DNA from: Streptomyces syringium
GTDB taxonomy: Bacteria > Actinomycetota > Actinomycetes > Streptomycetales > Streptomycetaceae
DNA length: 64,000 nucleotides
Assembly: GCF_017876625.1 (NCBI RefSeq)
Contig: NZ_JAGIOH010000001.1
Span: 2,232,001-2,296,000, forward strand
Reading direction: 5' to 3'
The stretch's first letter is position 1. Every line of letters begins with the position of its first letter. Of this stretch, positions 7,708-17,368 are shown piece by piece. The translations under genes and the position numbers were made by a program. Under the pieces are notes generated by a model, which worked only from the letters and a program-made list of their open reading frames with translations, did no database searches and was not told the origin of the DNA.

Positions 7708-10302
7708 TCAGCCCCGGCGGAAGACGGCGACCGTGCGGCCCGGGACCGTGAAGGTGCCCGATTCCCGTGCGTACGAGGCGGACTTGACGACGGGGTCCGA
7801 GCCGCGCGCCTGCACGGGGTGCAGCGCGTAGTCCGTCCCGGAGAGCGCCCCGATCCGCTGGGTCGCCTCGTGCGGTGCGGCATTGAGGACCACGACCAGG
7901 TTCCCCAGCCGCATCGTGACGACGCCCGGCGTCTCACCGGCGCCGGACAGCGGGAACGACAGCGTCCGCTGGACGTCGGCGGTGGTCGCCTGGCGGAACG
8001 CCCGCTCGGTCGTGCGGATGCGCAGCAGGTCCCGGTAGGCGGCGGAGGCGGCCCGGATCGGCCCGCAGCCGGGGCGCAGGGCCGGGTCGGCGAGCAGCGG
8101 CCGGGCGTAGGGCCACTTGGACCGGTTGTCGGCGGCGGGCGGCAGTCCGCGGCCGAAGCCGTTGCCGTCGGCGCAGTCCCAGTGGATCGCGTTGAACCAG
8201 TCGCCGCTGTCGTAGGAGTTGCGGTCCAGGGACTTCGAACGCAGCAGGTCCGTGCCGGCCTGGGAGAGGGACGGCCCCTGGGAGAGCCCGGCGGTGGCCA
8301 TGGCCAGGACCTGTGCCCTGGCCCGCTCGGCGGCGGGGGTGGCGGGCGGGAGCTTGTAGGCGAGGGCGTCGTAGAGGGACTCGTTGTCGTGGGCGTCGGC
8401 GTAGGCAAGGGCGTCGCCGGGGGCGGCGGCGTAACCGGCGGGCGAACCGTTGTAGTCGACGTCGGCGCCGCGCACGTCCCGGCCGTTCGAGTCGGTGAAG
8501 CGGTAGTCGGCGAGATGGCCGGTGAGGCCGACCTTGATGAGGTCCTGGGCGTGCAGCAGCCGGGCCCGCTGCTCGTCGGGGCTGCCCGCGGGCGAGCCGT
8601 TGGGGGCGGTGAACAGTCCGGAGGCGAAGCCCTGGACACGGGGGTCCTCGTCGAAGGGGCCGCCGCCGCGGATCGCGTCGCGGGAGCGGTCGGCGAAGGT
8701 GGCGATGCCGGTGCCCGCCATGTTCTTCTGCGTGGCCTGGACGAAGCGGGCGTCGTTCGCCACCTCGCCGAAGTTCCAGCCCTCGCCGTAGAGGACGACG
8801 GCCTTCCCGTCGACGCCGTCCCTGTCGACGGTGAGGGCGTCGAGGGCCTTGCGCACGGCGAGGATGTTGGCCTTGGGGTGGTGGCCCATGAGGTCGAAGC
8901 GGAATCCGTCGACCTTGTACTCCTTCGCCCAGGTGACGACGGAGTCGACGACGAGTTTGCCCATCATCGCGTGCTCGGGCGCCGTGTTGGCGCAGCAGGT
9001 GGAGGTGGCGACGCTGCCGTCGTCGAGGAGGCGCTGGTAGTAGCCGGGGACGATCCGGTCGAGAACGGACTTCGCGTCCTGCCCGGACGCCACGGTGTGG
9101 TTGTAGACGACGTCCATGACGGTCCGCAGCCCCGCTCCGGCGAGGCCCTGCACCATCTGCCGGAACTCACGGGTCCGGCGCGGCCCGTCCGGGTCGGAGG
9201 CGTAGCTGCCCTCGGGGACGGTGTAGTGCAGCGGGTCGTAGCCCCAGTTGTACGCGTCGCGGCCCGCCGTCTTCCCCACGCACTCCTGCTGGCGCTCGGA
9301 GTCGGCGGGCAGGGCGGCGAGGTCGCAGTCGGGGGTGGCCTGGTCCGCGCTCCGCTCGGGGACGGTGCCGAAGTCGAAGGCCGGGAGCAGATGGACGTAG
9401 GAGGTACCGGCGGCAGCGAGCGACCGCAGGTGCCGCATCCCTGCCGAGGACCGGTCGGTGAAGGCGAGGTAGCGGCCGGGGTGGGCCGAGGTGCGGTCGG
9501 CGACGGAGAAGTCACGGATGTGCAGTTCCTGGATCTGCGCGTCGCGCAGCGGCACGGCCGCCGGCTTGCGCAGCCGTGACCAGCCCTCGGGAGCGAGGGC
9601 GGGGTCGGCGAGGTCGACGACGAGGCTGTGGGTGGAGTCGGCGGTCAGGGCGGTGGAGTACGGGTCGGTGACGTGATTGGTGACGACCTTCCCCACGGAG
9701 GGGGCCCAGACGGTGACGGCGTAGCGGTAGGGCTTCGCGGCCCAGTCGCGTGCACCGGTGACGCTCCACACGCCGCTGCCGGCGTCCCGTCGCATGGGGA
9801 CGGTACGGCCGTCGAGTTCCAGGGCGACGCGGCGGGCGGTGGGTGCCCAGACGGAGAGGGTGGGCCGGCCGCCGCGGAAGCGGGGGCCGAGCTCGGCCTT
9901 GGTGGCCGCGGCGGCGTAGAGGTCGTCCAGTACGCCGGGTATCTGCACGCCGGTGGCGACGCCGTCCGTCTCGGCGACGAGCCGGCCGGTGAGGGCCGTG
10001 CGCTCCTGGCCGTGGGCGTCGACGCGGAAGGCGTCGTAGCCGGCCAGGTGCGGGTATTTCGCGCGTTGTTGCGCGGACAGCCCGCCGGGCCGGGGGGTGA
10101 GTGCGAAGCTGCCGCGGTCGTGGGTGAGGCGGTGGGGGTGGGTGGGGTTGCCGAGGTTTTTGGGCCAGGCGAGGGTGTTTTTGTCGATCCAGTGGACCTT
10201 GGCCCCGGCGGCGGGGGTGGGGGCGGCGGCCTGGGCCGGGCCCGTCCCGAGGAGGGGTAGGGCCAGGGCGATTGCTGCGGCCAGGGTGGCCAGGCGTCTC
10301 AC
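7708..10302 (-). CDS. pulA: Secreted pullulanase-type alpha-1,6-glucosidase (GH13)
   Basis: An 864-residue exoenzyme that should debranch pullulan and starch at alpha-1,6 bonds. A Sec signal (MRRLATLAAAIALALPLLG, cleavage near AQA-AA at about residue 26) leads into N-terminal carbohydrate-binding/CBM48-like domains. The GH13 catalytic barrel shows DVVYNH (region I), DGFRFDLMGHHPK (nucleophile Asp), YGEGWNF (acid/base Glu) and YADAHDNESL (region IV). The C-terminal beta domain ends RTVAVFRRG. The start is GTG 10302, with AAAGGAG 9 nt upstream. It lies 168 bp downstream of the amylase gene on the same strand, separated by a hairpin repeat, so cotranscription with amlA may be only partial. Confidence 0.9.
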   Translation of the reverse strand: MRRLATLAAAIALALPLLGTGPAQAAAPTPAAGAKVHWIDKNTLAWPKNLGNPTHPHRLTHDRGSFALTPRPGGLSAQQRAKYPHLAGYDAFRVDAHGQERTALTGRLVAETDGVATGVQIPGVLDDLYAAAATKAELGPRFRGGRPTLSVWAPTARRVALELDGRTVPMRRDAGSGVWSVTGARDWAAKPYRYAVTVWAPSVGKVVTNHVTDPYSTALTADSTHSLVVDLADPALAPEGWSRLRKPAAVPLRDAQIQELHIRDFSVADRTSAHPGRYLAFTDRSSAGMRHLRSLAAAGTSYVHLLPAFDFGTVPERSADQATPDCDLAALPADSERQQECVGKTAGRDAYNWGYDPLHYTVPEGSYASDPDGPRRTREFRQMVQGLAGAGLRTVMDVVYNHTVASGQDAKSVLDRIVPGYYQRLLDDGSVATSTCCANTAPEHAMMGKLVVDSVVTWAKEYKVDGFRFDLMGHHPKANILAVRKALDALTVDRDGVDGKAVVLYGEGWNFGEVANDARFVQATQKNMAGTGIATFADRSRDAIRGGGPFDEDPRVQGFASGLFTAPNGSPAGSPDEQRARLLHAQDLIKVGLTGHLADYRFTDSNGRDVRGADVDYNGSPAGYAAAPGDALAYADAHDNESLYDALAYKLPPATPAAERARAQVLAMATAGLSQGPSLSQAGTDLLRSKSLDRNSYDSGDWFNAIHWDCADGNGFGRGLPPAADNRSKWPYARPLLADPALRPGCGPIRAASAAYRDLLRIRTTERAFRQATTADVQRTLSFPLSGAGETPGVVTMRLGNLVVVLNAAPHEATQRIGALSGTDYALHPVQARGSDPVVKSASYARESGTFTVPGRTVAVFRRG

Positions 10303-10394
10303 GGAACGTGCTCCTTTGGCTGGCGTTGGGACGTGGTTTTTCTCCCCTGACCCGCCCCTTCCCGTAACCGGGGGCGAGCCCCCAGGCCCCCTTT

Positions 10395-10445
10395 GTCCTC
10401 AATCGCCGGACGGGCTGAATCTCAGCCCGTCCGGCGATTGAGGAC
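10395..10445. repeat. Perfect hairpin repeat between amylase and pullulanase genes (AAT variant)
   Basis: Arms 10395-10418 and 10422-10445 are exact 24-bp reverse complements with a 3-nt loop, and contain CCTCAATCGCCGGACGGGCT. It lies 25 bp beyond the amylase stop codon, where it could end or attenuate transcription into pulA. Confidence 0.9.
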
Positions 10446-10470
10446 CGGGGTCCGGGGCGGATCCCCGGGG

Positions 10471-11874
10471 TCAGGGGCAAGTTCCGCCGGCGCGCAGTGC
10501 CAGCGCCGTGTTCGGCGCGATCGTGGCCGCGAAGCGGCCATCCGCTCCCACCGCCACGCGGCGCCCGCTCTGCACATCGCAGTACTCACCCCCCGGCAGC
10601 GACGTCTGGAAGGTGCGGCTCAGCGGGGACGTTTCGTGGTTGATGGCGACGTAGCCCTTGTTTCCGCGGCCGAAGGCGATGGCCTGGGACCCGTTGTCCC
10701 ACCAGTTCGTCACCGCCGTGCCGCGTACCGCGTTGCGGAAGCCCACCATGCTCTTGATCTCCGGCCACTTGTGCTGGCACTTCCAGCCGTCCTGCCAGCA
10801 CGCGGTGACCTTGCCCCCGTTCGGCGGGCCCGCGTCGCGGTCGGTGAATTCGTAGCCGGAGTGGATGTCCGGTGAGCCGTAGGGCCAGGCGAGCATGAAG
10901 ACGTTGGCGAGGGTGTAGTCGGCGCCGTCCTTGTAGCTGAGGGTGTCGCCGCCGCGCTCGGTGTCGTGGTTGTCGACGAAGACGGAGGCCTTGCCGGTGG
11001 GGAGGTAGCCCCAGCCCTCGCCGTAGTTCTTGAGGTAGGCGAGCCGCTCGTGCTGGAAGACGCGTTTGAGGTCGCGGGCGTAGCGGAATTCCTGGACGTC
11101 GCCGTTGCCCAGGTATTCATCGGGCTGAACGGCCTCGCCCGCGCCGAAGATGGTCTCCTGCTTCCAGTACACGCCGGGCTTGCTCAACTTGGCCTTGATC
11201 GCGGTGAGATCCTCCACGGCGATGTGCTTGGCGGCGTCGACCCGGAAGCCGTCGACGCCGAGGGACAGCAGGTCGTCGAGGTAGCGGGCGATGCGCTCGC
11301 GGACGTACTCCTCGCCGGTGTCGAGGTCCGCGAGGCCGACCAGTTCGCAGCGCTGGACGTTGCCGCGGTCGCGGTAGTCCGTGATGACCGCGGTGCAGTC
11401 GTCCATGTCCTGGCGCTGGTAGGTGCCGGGGTAGTCGTACTTCGTATACGACGAGCCGCCGGTGCCGGTGCCGGAGCCGGCGGCCATGTGGTTGATGACG
11501 GCGTCGACGACGACCTTGACGCCGGCCGTGTGGCAGGCGCCGACCATGCGGGCGAAGGACGCGCGGTCGCCGAGGCGGCCGGCGATCCGGTAGCCGACGG
11601 GCTGGTAGGAGGTCCACCACTGGGGACCTTGGATGTGCTCCTGGGGCGGTGAGACCTGGACGTAGCCGTAGCCGGCGGGGCCGAGGGTGTCCGCGCACTC
11701 CTTGGCGACCGAGTCGTAGGTCCACTCGAAGAGGACGGCCGTCGCGGGTCCTTCGGCCGGGTCGCCGGGTGCGCTCGCCCGGGCCGGAGGGGCGCAGAGC
11801 AGGGCGCCGGCGACGAGGGCGAGGGCTGCGGACAGGGCCCTGCGTGGGGATGTGGGCATGGCGGTGGGGGCCAT
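10471..11874 (-). CDS. Secreted alpha-amylase (GH13)
   Basis: A 467-residue endo-amylase cutting alpha-1,4 bonds of starch. The start at 11874 ([14 protein letters not shown]) is preceded by CAGGAG at a good distance and gives a Sec signal ending near ARASA at about residue 34. GH13 motifs are in order: DAVINHM (region I), [13 protein letters not shown] (nucleophile Asp), KQETIFG (acid/base Glu) and [11 protein letters not shown] (region IV). The C-terminal domain C follows, but there is no CBM20 starch-binding domain, so it belongs with the shorter Streptomyces amylases. It is transcribed divergently from malE across a 326-bp region with TTGCAA-like operator sites, which suggests joint control by MalR. 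Confidence 0.9.
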   Translation of the reverse strand: MAPTAMPTSPRRALSAALALVAGALLCAPPARASAPGDPAEGPATAVLFEWTYDSVAKECADTLGPAGYGYVQVSPPQEHIQGPQWWTSYQPVGYRIAGRLGDRASFARMVGACHTAGVKVVVDAVINHMAAGSGTGTGGSSYTKYDYPGTYQRQDMDDCTAVITDYRDRGNVQRCELVGLADLDTGEEYVRERIARYLDDLLSLGVDGFRVDAAKHIAVEDLTAIKAKLSKPGVYWKQETIFGAGEAVQPDEYLGNGDVQEFRYARDLKRVFQHERLAYLKNYGEGWGYLPTGKASVFVDNHDTERGGDTLSYKDGADYTLANVFMLAWPYGSPDIHSGYEFTDRDAGPPNGGKVTACWQDGWKCQHKWPEIKSMVGFRNAVRGTAVTNWWDNGSQAIAFGRGNKGYVAINHETSPLSRTFQTSLPGGEYCDVQSGRRVAVGADGRFAATIAPNTALALRAGGTCP

Positions 11875-11967
11875 GGGTTCTCCTGGGGGGTGAGGAGCAC
11901 GAGGCGGGGAAGCCGGTGGGACACGGCCTGGCGAGGGCAACGCGCCGCGCCCGTAAGGCCCATGAAG

Positions 11968-11991
11968 GTTCTTGCGGTTCTTGCTGCAAGG
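11968..11991 (-). promoter_or_regulatory. Candidate MalR operator for the amylase/pullulanase arm
   Basis: On the minus strand this reads CTTGCAGCAAG followed by AACCGCAAGAAC. It contains a perfect CTTGC-A-GCAAG palindrome plus another GCAAG box. Direct TTGCAG/TTGCAA repeats of this sort are known in Streptomyces amylase and mal promoters as sites for MalR. It lies about 95-115 bp upstream of the amylase start. Confidence 0.6.
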
Positions 11992-12102
11992 CCGCCCGCA
12001 CGTCAGCGGTCACTTGCCGCGCACTGGACCGTACGAGCCGCCCCGTCGCTGGTCAAGCCTTTGGACACAGTCAGGTTACGACCCGGAAATCTCCCCGTTT
12101 CC

Positions 12103-12135
12103 TTCTTGCAAGGTCTTTCGCAAGAGATTGCAGCC
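12103..12135 (+). promoter_or_regulatory. Candidate MalR operator upstream of malE
   Basis: TTCTTGCAAGG, TTTCGCAAGAG and ATTGCAG follow one another with about 12-14 bp spacing, giving three TTGCA/GCAA boxes. A possible -10 (TTAGCT, 12138-12143) follows directly, so a bound repressor would cover the -35 region. The malE start codon is about 65 bp further on. Confidence 0.6.
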
Positions 12136-12200
12136 TGTTAGCTTCCTCCTCAGCTCGGGCCGCCCGCGACAGGTCGGCCTCCTTGAAGAGGAGATCCCCT

Positions 12201-13505
12201 ATGCGAAGAGGCATATCGGTCGCCGCCCTCGTCGGCGTGCTGGCCCTCACCGCGACCGCGTGCGGCGGTGACAGCGACGGTGGCGCCGGTGACGGCTCCA
12301 AGGCGGCGAGCGATCCGAGCAGCGTGAGCGGCACCATCACCTGGTGGGACACCTCGGACGCCACCAATGAGGCACCGACGTTCAAGAAGCTGGTCGCGGA
12401 CTTCGAGAAGAAGTACCCGAAGATCAAGGTCAATTACGTCAACGTGCCCTTCGACCAGGCACAGCAGAAGTTCAAGACGGCCGCCTCCTCCAACCAGGGC
12501 GCCCCCGATGTGCTCCGCTCCGACGTGGGCTGGACCGCGGGCTTCGCCCAGCTCGGCTACCTCAAGGACCTGACGGGCACGCCCGCCCTCGACAAGACCG
12601 ACGACTTCCTCGAAGGGCCGCTGAAGAACGCCGCGTACCAGGGCAAGACGTACGGCGTCCCGCAGGTCACCGACACCCTCGGGCTGCTCTACAACAAGGA
12701 GCTCTTCCGGAAGGCCGGCATCGACAAGCCGCCGACGAACTGGAAGGAGGTCAAGGAGGCCGCGGAGAAGATCAAGGACAAGACGGGCACGGCCGGCATC
12801 GGCCTCAACCCCGACAGCTACTACTCGCTGCCCTTCCTCTACGGCGAGAACAGCGACATGGTCGACGTCGAGAAGAAGAAGATCACCATCTCCGACGCCG
12901 CCTCCCGCAAGGGCATCGAGACCGCCGTCGACCTCGTGAAGTCCGGCGCCGCGCCCAAGCCGGCCGGTACCGACGGGTACAACAACCTCAAGACGGACTT
13001 CAAGAACGGCAAGCTGGCCATGCTGATCGACGGTCCCTGGGCGACCAAGGAGATCTTCGGCGGCGAGGCGTACAAGGCGAAGGACAACCTCGGCATCGCG
13101 GCCGTCCCCGCCGGTTCCACCGGCACGGCGGGCGCCCCGGTCGGCGGGCACAACCTCGTCGTCTACGCCGGCACGAAGAACTTCGACGCCTCGTACCTCT
13201 TCGCCAAGTTCATGACCGAGGCGGCCCAGCAGGAGACGGCGTCGACCACCATCGGTGTGCTGCCGACCCGTAAGTCCGCCTACACCAAGGCCGTGCTGTC
13301 GGACCCGGTGCGCGACGCCTACTACCGGGCGCTGGACAAGGCCCACCCGCGGCCCGCGATTCCCCAGGGCGGCGACCTGTTCACCGACTGGCTCCAGCAC
13401 TACACCAAGATCCTGACCCTCAAGGAGGACCCGAAGGCGGGTCTGGACGCCACGGCCAAGGCCTGGAAGTCCGCGCTCCTGAAGGACTACGCGATCCAGG
13501 AGTAG
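12201..13505 (+). CDS. malE: Maltose/maltodextrin-binding lipoprotein of an ABC importer
   Basis: A 434-residue extracellular solute-binding protein that captures maltose and maltodextrins for MalFG. The signal peptide ends in a lipobox, LTATAC, with Cys21 as the lipidated residue. The mature part begins with a flexible Gly/Ser/Asp linker, then ITWWDTSDATNEAPTF, typical of family 1 sugar-binding proteins; later DVLRSDVGWTAGFAQLGYL and GPWATKEIF fit MalE-like folds. The start at ATG 12201 has AAGAGGAG 6-8 nt upstream. It is the first gene of malE-malF-malG-aglA-malR and follows the putative MalR operator. Confidence 0.92.
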   Translation: MRRGISVAALVGVLALTATACGGDSDGGAGDGSKAASDPSSVSGTITWWDTSDATNEAPTFKKLVADFEKKYPKIKVNYVNVPFDQAQQKFKTAASSNQGAPDVLRSDVGWTAGFAQLGYLKDLTGTPALDKTDDFLEGPLKNAAYQGKTYGVPQVTDTLGLLYNKELFRKAGIDKPPTNWKEVKEAAEKIKDKTGTAGIGLNPDSYYSLPFLYGENSDMVDVEKKKITISDAASRKGIETAVDLVKSGAAPKPAGTDGYNNLKTDFKNGKLAMLIDGPWATKEIFGGEAYKAKDNLGIAAVPAGSTGTAGAPVGGHNLVVYAGTKNFDASYLFAKFMTEAAQQETASTTIGVLPTRKSAYTKAVLSDPVRDAYYRALDKAHPRPAIPQGGDLFTDWLQHYTKILTLKEDPKAGLDATAKAWKSALLKDYAIQE

Positions 13506-13640
13506 GCGGCCCGCCCTCCAGGTACTCCGGTGCGGCCGGGGGCGCTCCGACGACGCCCCCGGCCGGCCGGACCGGTCGCGTTCCCCTCTCTCTTCTCCCT
13601 CTTCTCGAACCCCTCCCTCCCCGAGGAAAGCCGCCGAGCC

Positions 13641-14633
13641 ATGACCACAGCCGTTTCCGAGACCGGAAGCCCGCCCGAGGGACAGGTGCGCAGGCCCGGC
13701 CTGCTCACCCGCGCCAGGCGCTCGTTCGACACCCACTGGTACGCCTGGGCGATGGTGCTGCCGGTGGTCGTGGTCCTGACCGTGCTGGTCGGCTATCCGC
13801 TGGGCCGGGGCATCTATCTGTCCTTCACCGACGCCAACGAGGCCAACATCGGCCGGACGATCGGCGTCAACCACATTCCGTCGACGTACCAGTTCGTCGG
13901 CCTGGACAACTACTGGAAGGTGCTCTCCGGCCAGGAGGGCCACTTCTACTCCCGGCTCACGTGGACCGTCGTATGGACCGCGTCCTGCGTCTTCCTCCAC
14001 TACACGATCGGCCTCGGGCTGGCGCTGCTGCTCAACCGCAAGATGCGGTTCCGCTCGCTGTACCGGGTGCTGCTGATCCTGCCGTGGGCGGTGCCCGCGT
14101 TCGTCGCCACGTTCTCCTGGCGGCTGATCTTCAACGAGAAGTACGGCGTCCTGAACGCCTTTCTCGCCAAGCTGGGAGCAGGGCCGGTCGACTGGCTCGG
14201 TGACGAGACGCTGCAGAAGCTGTCGGCCGTCGCCGTCAACGTGTGGCTGGGCGTGCCGTTCATGATGGTGGCGATCCTGGGCGGTCTCCAGTCGATACCC
14301 GCCGAGCTGCACGAGGCCGCGGAGATGGACGGGGCGACGCCCTGGCAGCGGTTCCGCCATGTGACGCTGCCCGGGCTGCGGCCGGTGAGCGGCACGGTGA
14401 TCCTGCTCGGCGTCATCTGGACGTTCAACATGTTCCAGGTGATCTACCTGCTGATCGGGCAGGGCGCGAGCTCGGAGAGCGAGATCCTCGTGACCTACTC
14501 CTACCGGCTCGCCTTCCAGGGCGTACGCGACTACGCGGGCTCGGCGACCTACGGCATCCTCATCCTCTCGCTGCTGCTGGTCTTCGCCGTCTTCTACCGC
14601 CGGATGCTTTCCCGACAGGAGTCTGTGCGATGA
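13641..14633 (+). CDS. malF: Maltose ABC transporter permease MalF
   Basis: A 330-residue inner-membrane permease with a cytoplasmic N-terminus and six predicted helices, first one at AMVLPVVVVLTVLVGYPLG. The cytoplasmic EAA loop reads EAAEMDGATPWQRFRHVTLPGL-like (key part EAAEMDGA, then P of LPG), which docks the ATPase. It is shorter than E. coli MalF because it lacks the large periplasmic P2 insertion, as usual in Gram-positives. ATG 13641 is preceded by GAGGAAAG. Its stop overlaps malG by ATGA. No mal-specific ATPase lies nearby; a shared MsiK is the known partner of this system in Streptomyces. Confidence 0.92.
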   Translation: MTTAVSETGSPPEGQVRRPGLLTRARRSFDTHWYAWAMVLPVVVVLTVLVGYPLGRGIYLSFTDANEANIGRTIGVNHIPSTYQFVGLDNYWKVLSGQEGHFYSRLTWTVVWTASCVFLHYTIGLGLALLLNRKMRFRSLYRVLLILPWAVPAFVATFSWRLIFNEKYGVLNAFLAKLGAGPVDWLGDETLQKLSAVAVNVWLGVPFMMVAILGGLQSIPAELHEAAEMDGATPWQRFRHVTLPGLRPVSGTVILLGVIWTFNMFQVIYLLIGQGASSESEILVTYSYRLAFQGVRDYAGSATYGILILSLLLVFAVFYRRMLSRQESVR

Positions 14634-15502
14634 GCGCGATGAGTTCCGGCACCACCGGACCCGTGAAGTCCCGCGTGCGCGGTGAGCGCTCGCGCGGTGT
14701 GTCCGTCGCCCTGCACACGGCGCTGGTCGTCGCGTCCCTGGTCTCGGTCTTCCCCGTCCTGTTCGTCGTCTTCGTCTCCCTGCGCGGGCGCGACGGCTGG
14801 CAGGAGCCCACGAAGTTCGTCGGCTTCGAGCTCTCGAACTACACGCACATCCTGAAGAACACCGAGTTCCTGACCTGGTTCGGCAACTCCGTGATCATCG
14901 CGCTCGGCGCGACCGTGCTCGGCGTGCTCGTCGCCGCGACCGCGGGCTACGCCGTCTCCCGGATGCGCTTCCCCGGCCACCGGCCGCTGATGTGGACCTT
15001 CCTGGTCGTCCAGATGTTCCCGATGGCCGTGCTGATCGTGCCGCTCTACAACATTCTCGGCCGGCTCGAACTGCTCGACTCCTACACCGGCTTGATCCTG
15101 ACGTACTGCTCGATCTCGGTGCCGTTCTGCGCGTGGATGCTCAAGGGCTACTTCGACACGATTCCGGCCGAGATCGACGAGGCGGGCCGGGTCGACGGAC
15201 TGAGCCCGTTCGGCACGTTCTGGCGGCTGATCCTGCCGCTCGCCCGGCCGGGCCTGGCCGTCACCGGCTTCTACTCCTTCATCACCGCCTGGGGCGAAGT
15301 GGCCTTCGCGACCCAGTTCATGAGCAGCGAGAAGCACTACACCCTGGCGGTGGGCCTGCAGACCTTCGTCGGCCAGCAGAAGGCGGAGTGGGGCCTGATG
15401 ACGGCCGCCGCGGTGCTCATCACCGTGCCCGCCGGGCTCGTCTTCTTCCTGGCCCAGAAGCACCTGGTCGCCGGACTGACCGCGGGCGGCACCAAGGGCT
15501 GA
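14630..15502 (+). CDS. malG: Maltose ABC transporter permease MalG
   Basis: A 290-residue permease, partner of MalF. Six helices are predicted, starting at VALHTALVVASLVSVFPVLFV. The EAA loop is EIDEAGRVDGLSPFGTFW followed by ILPLARPG. The start ATG overlaps the malF stop (ATGA, 14630-14633), with AGGAG just upstream, so the two are translationally coupled. A 206-bp gap without TTGCA boxes separates it from aglA. Confidence 0.92.
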   Translation: MSAMSSGTTGPVKSRVRGERSRGVSVALHTALVVASLVSVFPVLFVVFVSLRGRDGWQEPTKFVGFELSNYTHILKNTEFLTWFGNSVIIALGATVLGVLVAATAGYAVSRMRFPGHRPLMWTFLVVQMFPMAVLIVPLYNILGRLELLDSYTGLILTYCSISVPFCAWMLKGYFDTIPAEIDEAGRVDGLSPFGTFWRLILPLARPGLAVTGFYSFITAWGEVAFATQFMSSEKHYTLAVGLQTFVGQQKAEWGLMTAAAVLITVPAGLVFFLAQKHLVAGLTAGGTKG

Positions 15503-15708
15503 TTCCATCCGTCACCGGTCGCGTGACCGCGCGTTGAGCAGTTCGTACCACTTTCGCTCGTACCCCTGCTCGCCGACTCGCTCGCGTACGTCCGCACGGC
15601 TCTCACGCACCGTTCCCGCACCGCTCTTACGCACAGCTCCGCACAGCTCCTCCGCATCGCCTTACGCATCGCAGCCCCCTTGGTTGGGCCCACCCGATAG
15701 GGAAGTAC

Positions 15709-17343
15709 ATGACCCAGGACCTCGCGCCCTCCGTCCGCGACGCCGCCGTACCCGCCGCCCGCCGGCCGGAAAAGTGGTGGCGCAGCGCCGTCATCTACCA
15801 GGTGTACGTGCGCTCGTTCGCCGACAGTGACGGCGACGGCATCGGTGATCTGCGGGGGATCCGCGAGCGGCTGCCGCACCTGGCCTCGCTGGGGGTGGAC
15901 GCCGTGTGGCTGACGCCGTTCTACGCCTCGCCGCAGGCCGACGGCGGCTACGACGTGGCGGACTACCGGGCCGTGGACCCGCTGTTCGGGGATCTTTCGG
16001 ACGCCGACGACCTGGTCCGCGAGGCGCACCGGCTGGGGCTGCGCGTCATCGTGGACATCGTTCCCAACCACACCTCCGACCGGCATGTGTGGTTCCAGGC
16101 GGCGCTCGCGGACCGGGCCGGGGGGACGGCCCGCGAGCGCTATCACTTCCGGCCGGGCAAGGGCGCGGTCGGCGAGCTGCCGCCCAACGACTGGGAGTCG
16201 GTTTTCGGCGGTCCGGCGTGGACCCGGACGGTGGGCCCGGACGGCACCCCGGGCGAGTGGTACCTGCATCTCTTCGCGCCCGAGCAGCCGGATCTGAACT
16301 GGGACAATCCGGAGGTCCGCGAGGAGTTCGACTCGGTCCTGCGGTTCTGGCTGGATCTGGGCGTGGACGGTTTCCGGATCGATGTGGCGCACGGCATGGT
16401 CAAGGCGCCGGGGCTGCCGGACATCGGCCGCAAGGAGCAGGCGAAGCTGATCGGCGCGCAGGTGCTGCCGTTCTTCGACCAGGACGGGGTGCACGAGATC
16501 CACCGCTCCTGGCGGCGGCTGCTGGACTCCTACGAGGGCGAGCGGATCGGAGTGGCCGAGGCCTGGGCGCCGACCTCCGAGCGGCTCGCGCTGTACGTAC
16601 GCCCGGACGAACTGCACCAGGCGTTCAACTTCCAGTTCCTGACCTGCGCGTGGGGCGCCGACGCGATGCGGACCGTCATCGACGAGTCGCTGGCCGCCAC
16701 CTGCTCCGTCGGGGCGCCCACGACCTGGGTGCTGTCCAATCACGACGTGGTGCGGCACACCACCCGCTACGGCGGTGGCGAGCGGGGCCGCAGCCGGGCC
16801 CGGGCCGCGGCGCTGCTGATGCTGGCGCTGCCCGGCTCCGCCTATGTCTACCAGGGCGAGGAGCTGGGGCTGCCGGAGGTCGTGGAGCTGCCGGACGAGG
16901 TCCGTCAGGACCCGGCGTTCTTCCGCGGGAACGGCCAGGACGGCACCCGCGACGGCTGCCGGGTGCCGCTCCCGTGGTCGGGCGAGGAGGCGCCGTACGG
17001 CTTCGGGCCGGGCGGCAGCTGGCTGCCGCAGCCCGCCGAGTGGCGGGGGCTGTCGGTCGAGGCGCAGTCGGGCGACCCGCGCTCGACGCTGGAGCTCTAC
17101 CGCTCGGCGCTGGCGCTCCGCCATGAGCTGCCGGGGCTCGGCGACGGGGAGATGACCTGGCTGGAGGCGCCCGAGGGGGTGCTGGCGTTCTCCCGTCCGG
17201 GTTTTGTGTGCACGCTCAACACGGGCGAGGCCGAGGCGGAACTGCCCGTGCCGGGCCGCCCGGTGCTCGCCACCGCCGCCCTCGAGTTCACCGGGGGCAC
17301 GGTGCGGGTGCCTTCCGACTCATGCGTCTGGTGGGCAGTCTGA
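15709..17343 (+). CDS. aglA: Intracellular alpha-glucosidase (GH13, oligo-1,6-glucosidase type)
   Basis: A 544-residue cytoplasmic enzyme, without signal peptide, that should hydrolyse imported maltose and short maltodextrins to glucose. Motifs in order: WWRSAVIYQVYVRSFADS, DIVPNHTSD (region I), LGVDGFRIDVAHGM (nucleophile Asp), VAEAWAP (acid/base Glu) and LSNHDVVRHTTRYGGG (region IV). These fit the oligo-1,6-glucosidase/maltase group. ATG 15709 has AGGGAAG upstream. The 206-bp stretch before it has an ACGCAC/CGCAC-rich sequence and no visible MalR box, so transcription probably reads through from malG, with possible extra promoter activity. Confidence 0.9.
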   Translation: MTQDLAPSVRDAAVPAARRPEKWWRSAVIYQVYVRSFADSDGDGIGDLRGIRERLPHLASLGVDAVWLTPFYASPQADGGYDVADYRAVDPLFGDLSDADDLVREAHRLGLRVIVDIVPNHTSDRHVWFQAALADRAGGTARERYHFRPGKGAVGELPPNDWESVFGGPAWTRTVGPDGTPGEWYLHLFAPEQPDLNWDNPEVREEFDSVLRFWLDLGVDGFRIDVAHGMVKAPGLPDIGRKEQAKLIGAQVLPFFDQDGVHEIHRSWRRLLDSYEGERIGVAEAWAPTSERLALYVRPDELHQAFNFQFLTCAWGADAMRTVIDESLAATCSVGAPTTWVLSNHDVVRHTTRYGGGERGRSRARAAALLMLALPGSAYVYQGEELGLPEVVELPDEVRQDPAFFRGNGQDGTRDGCRVPLPWSGEEAPYGFGPGGSWLPQPAEWRGLSVEAQSGDPRSTLELYRSALALRHELPGLGDGEMTWLEAPEGVLAFSRPGFVCTLNTGEAEAELPVPGRPVLATAALEFTGGTVRVPSDSCVWWAV

Positions 17344-17368
17344 GATGCGACGGGTAAGGTCCAGTCCT

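Noticed and set aside
15503..15708. MalR operator in front of aglA
   Set aside because: The 206-bp gap has repeated CGCAC motifs but no TTGCA or GCAAG boxes, so I do not claim a site.
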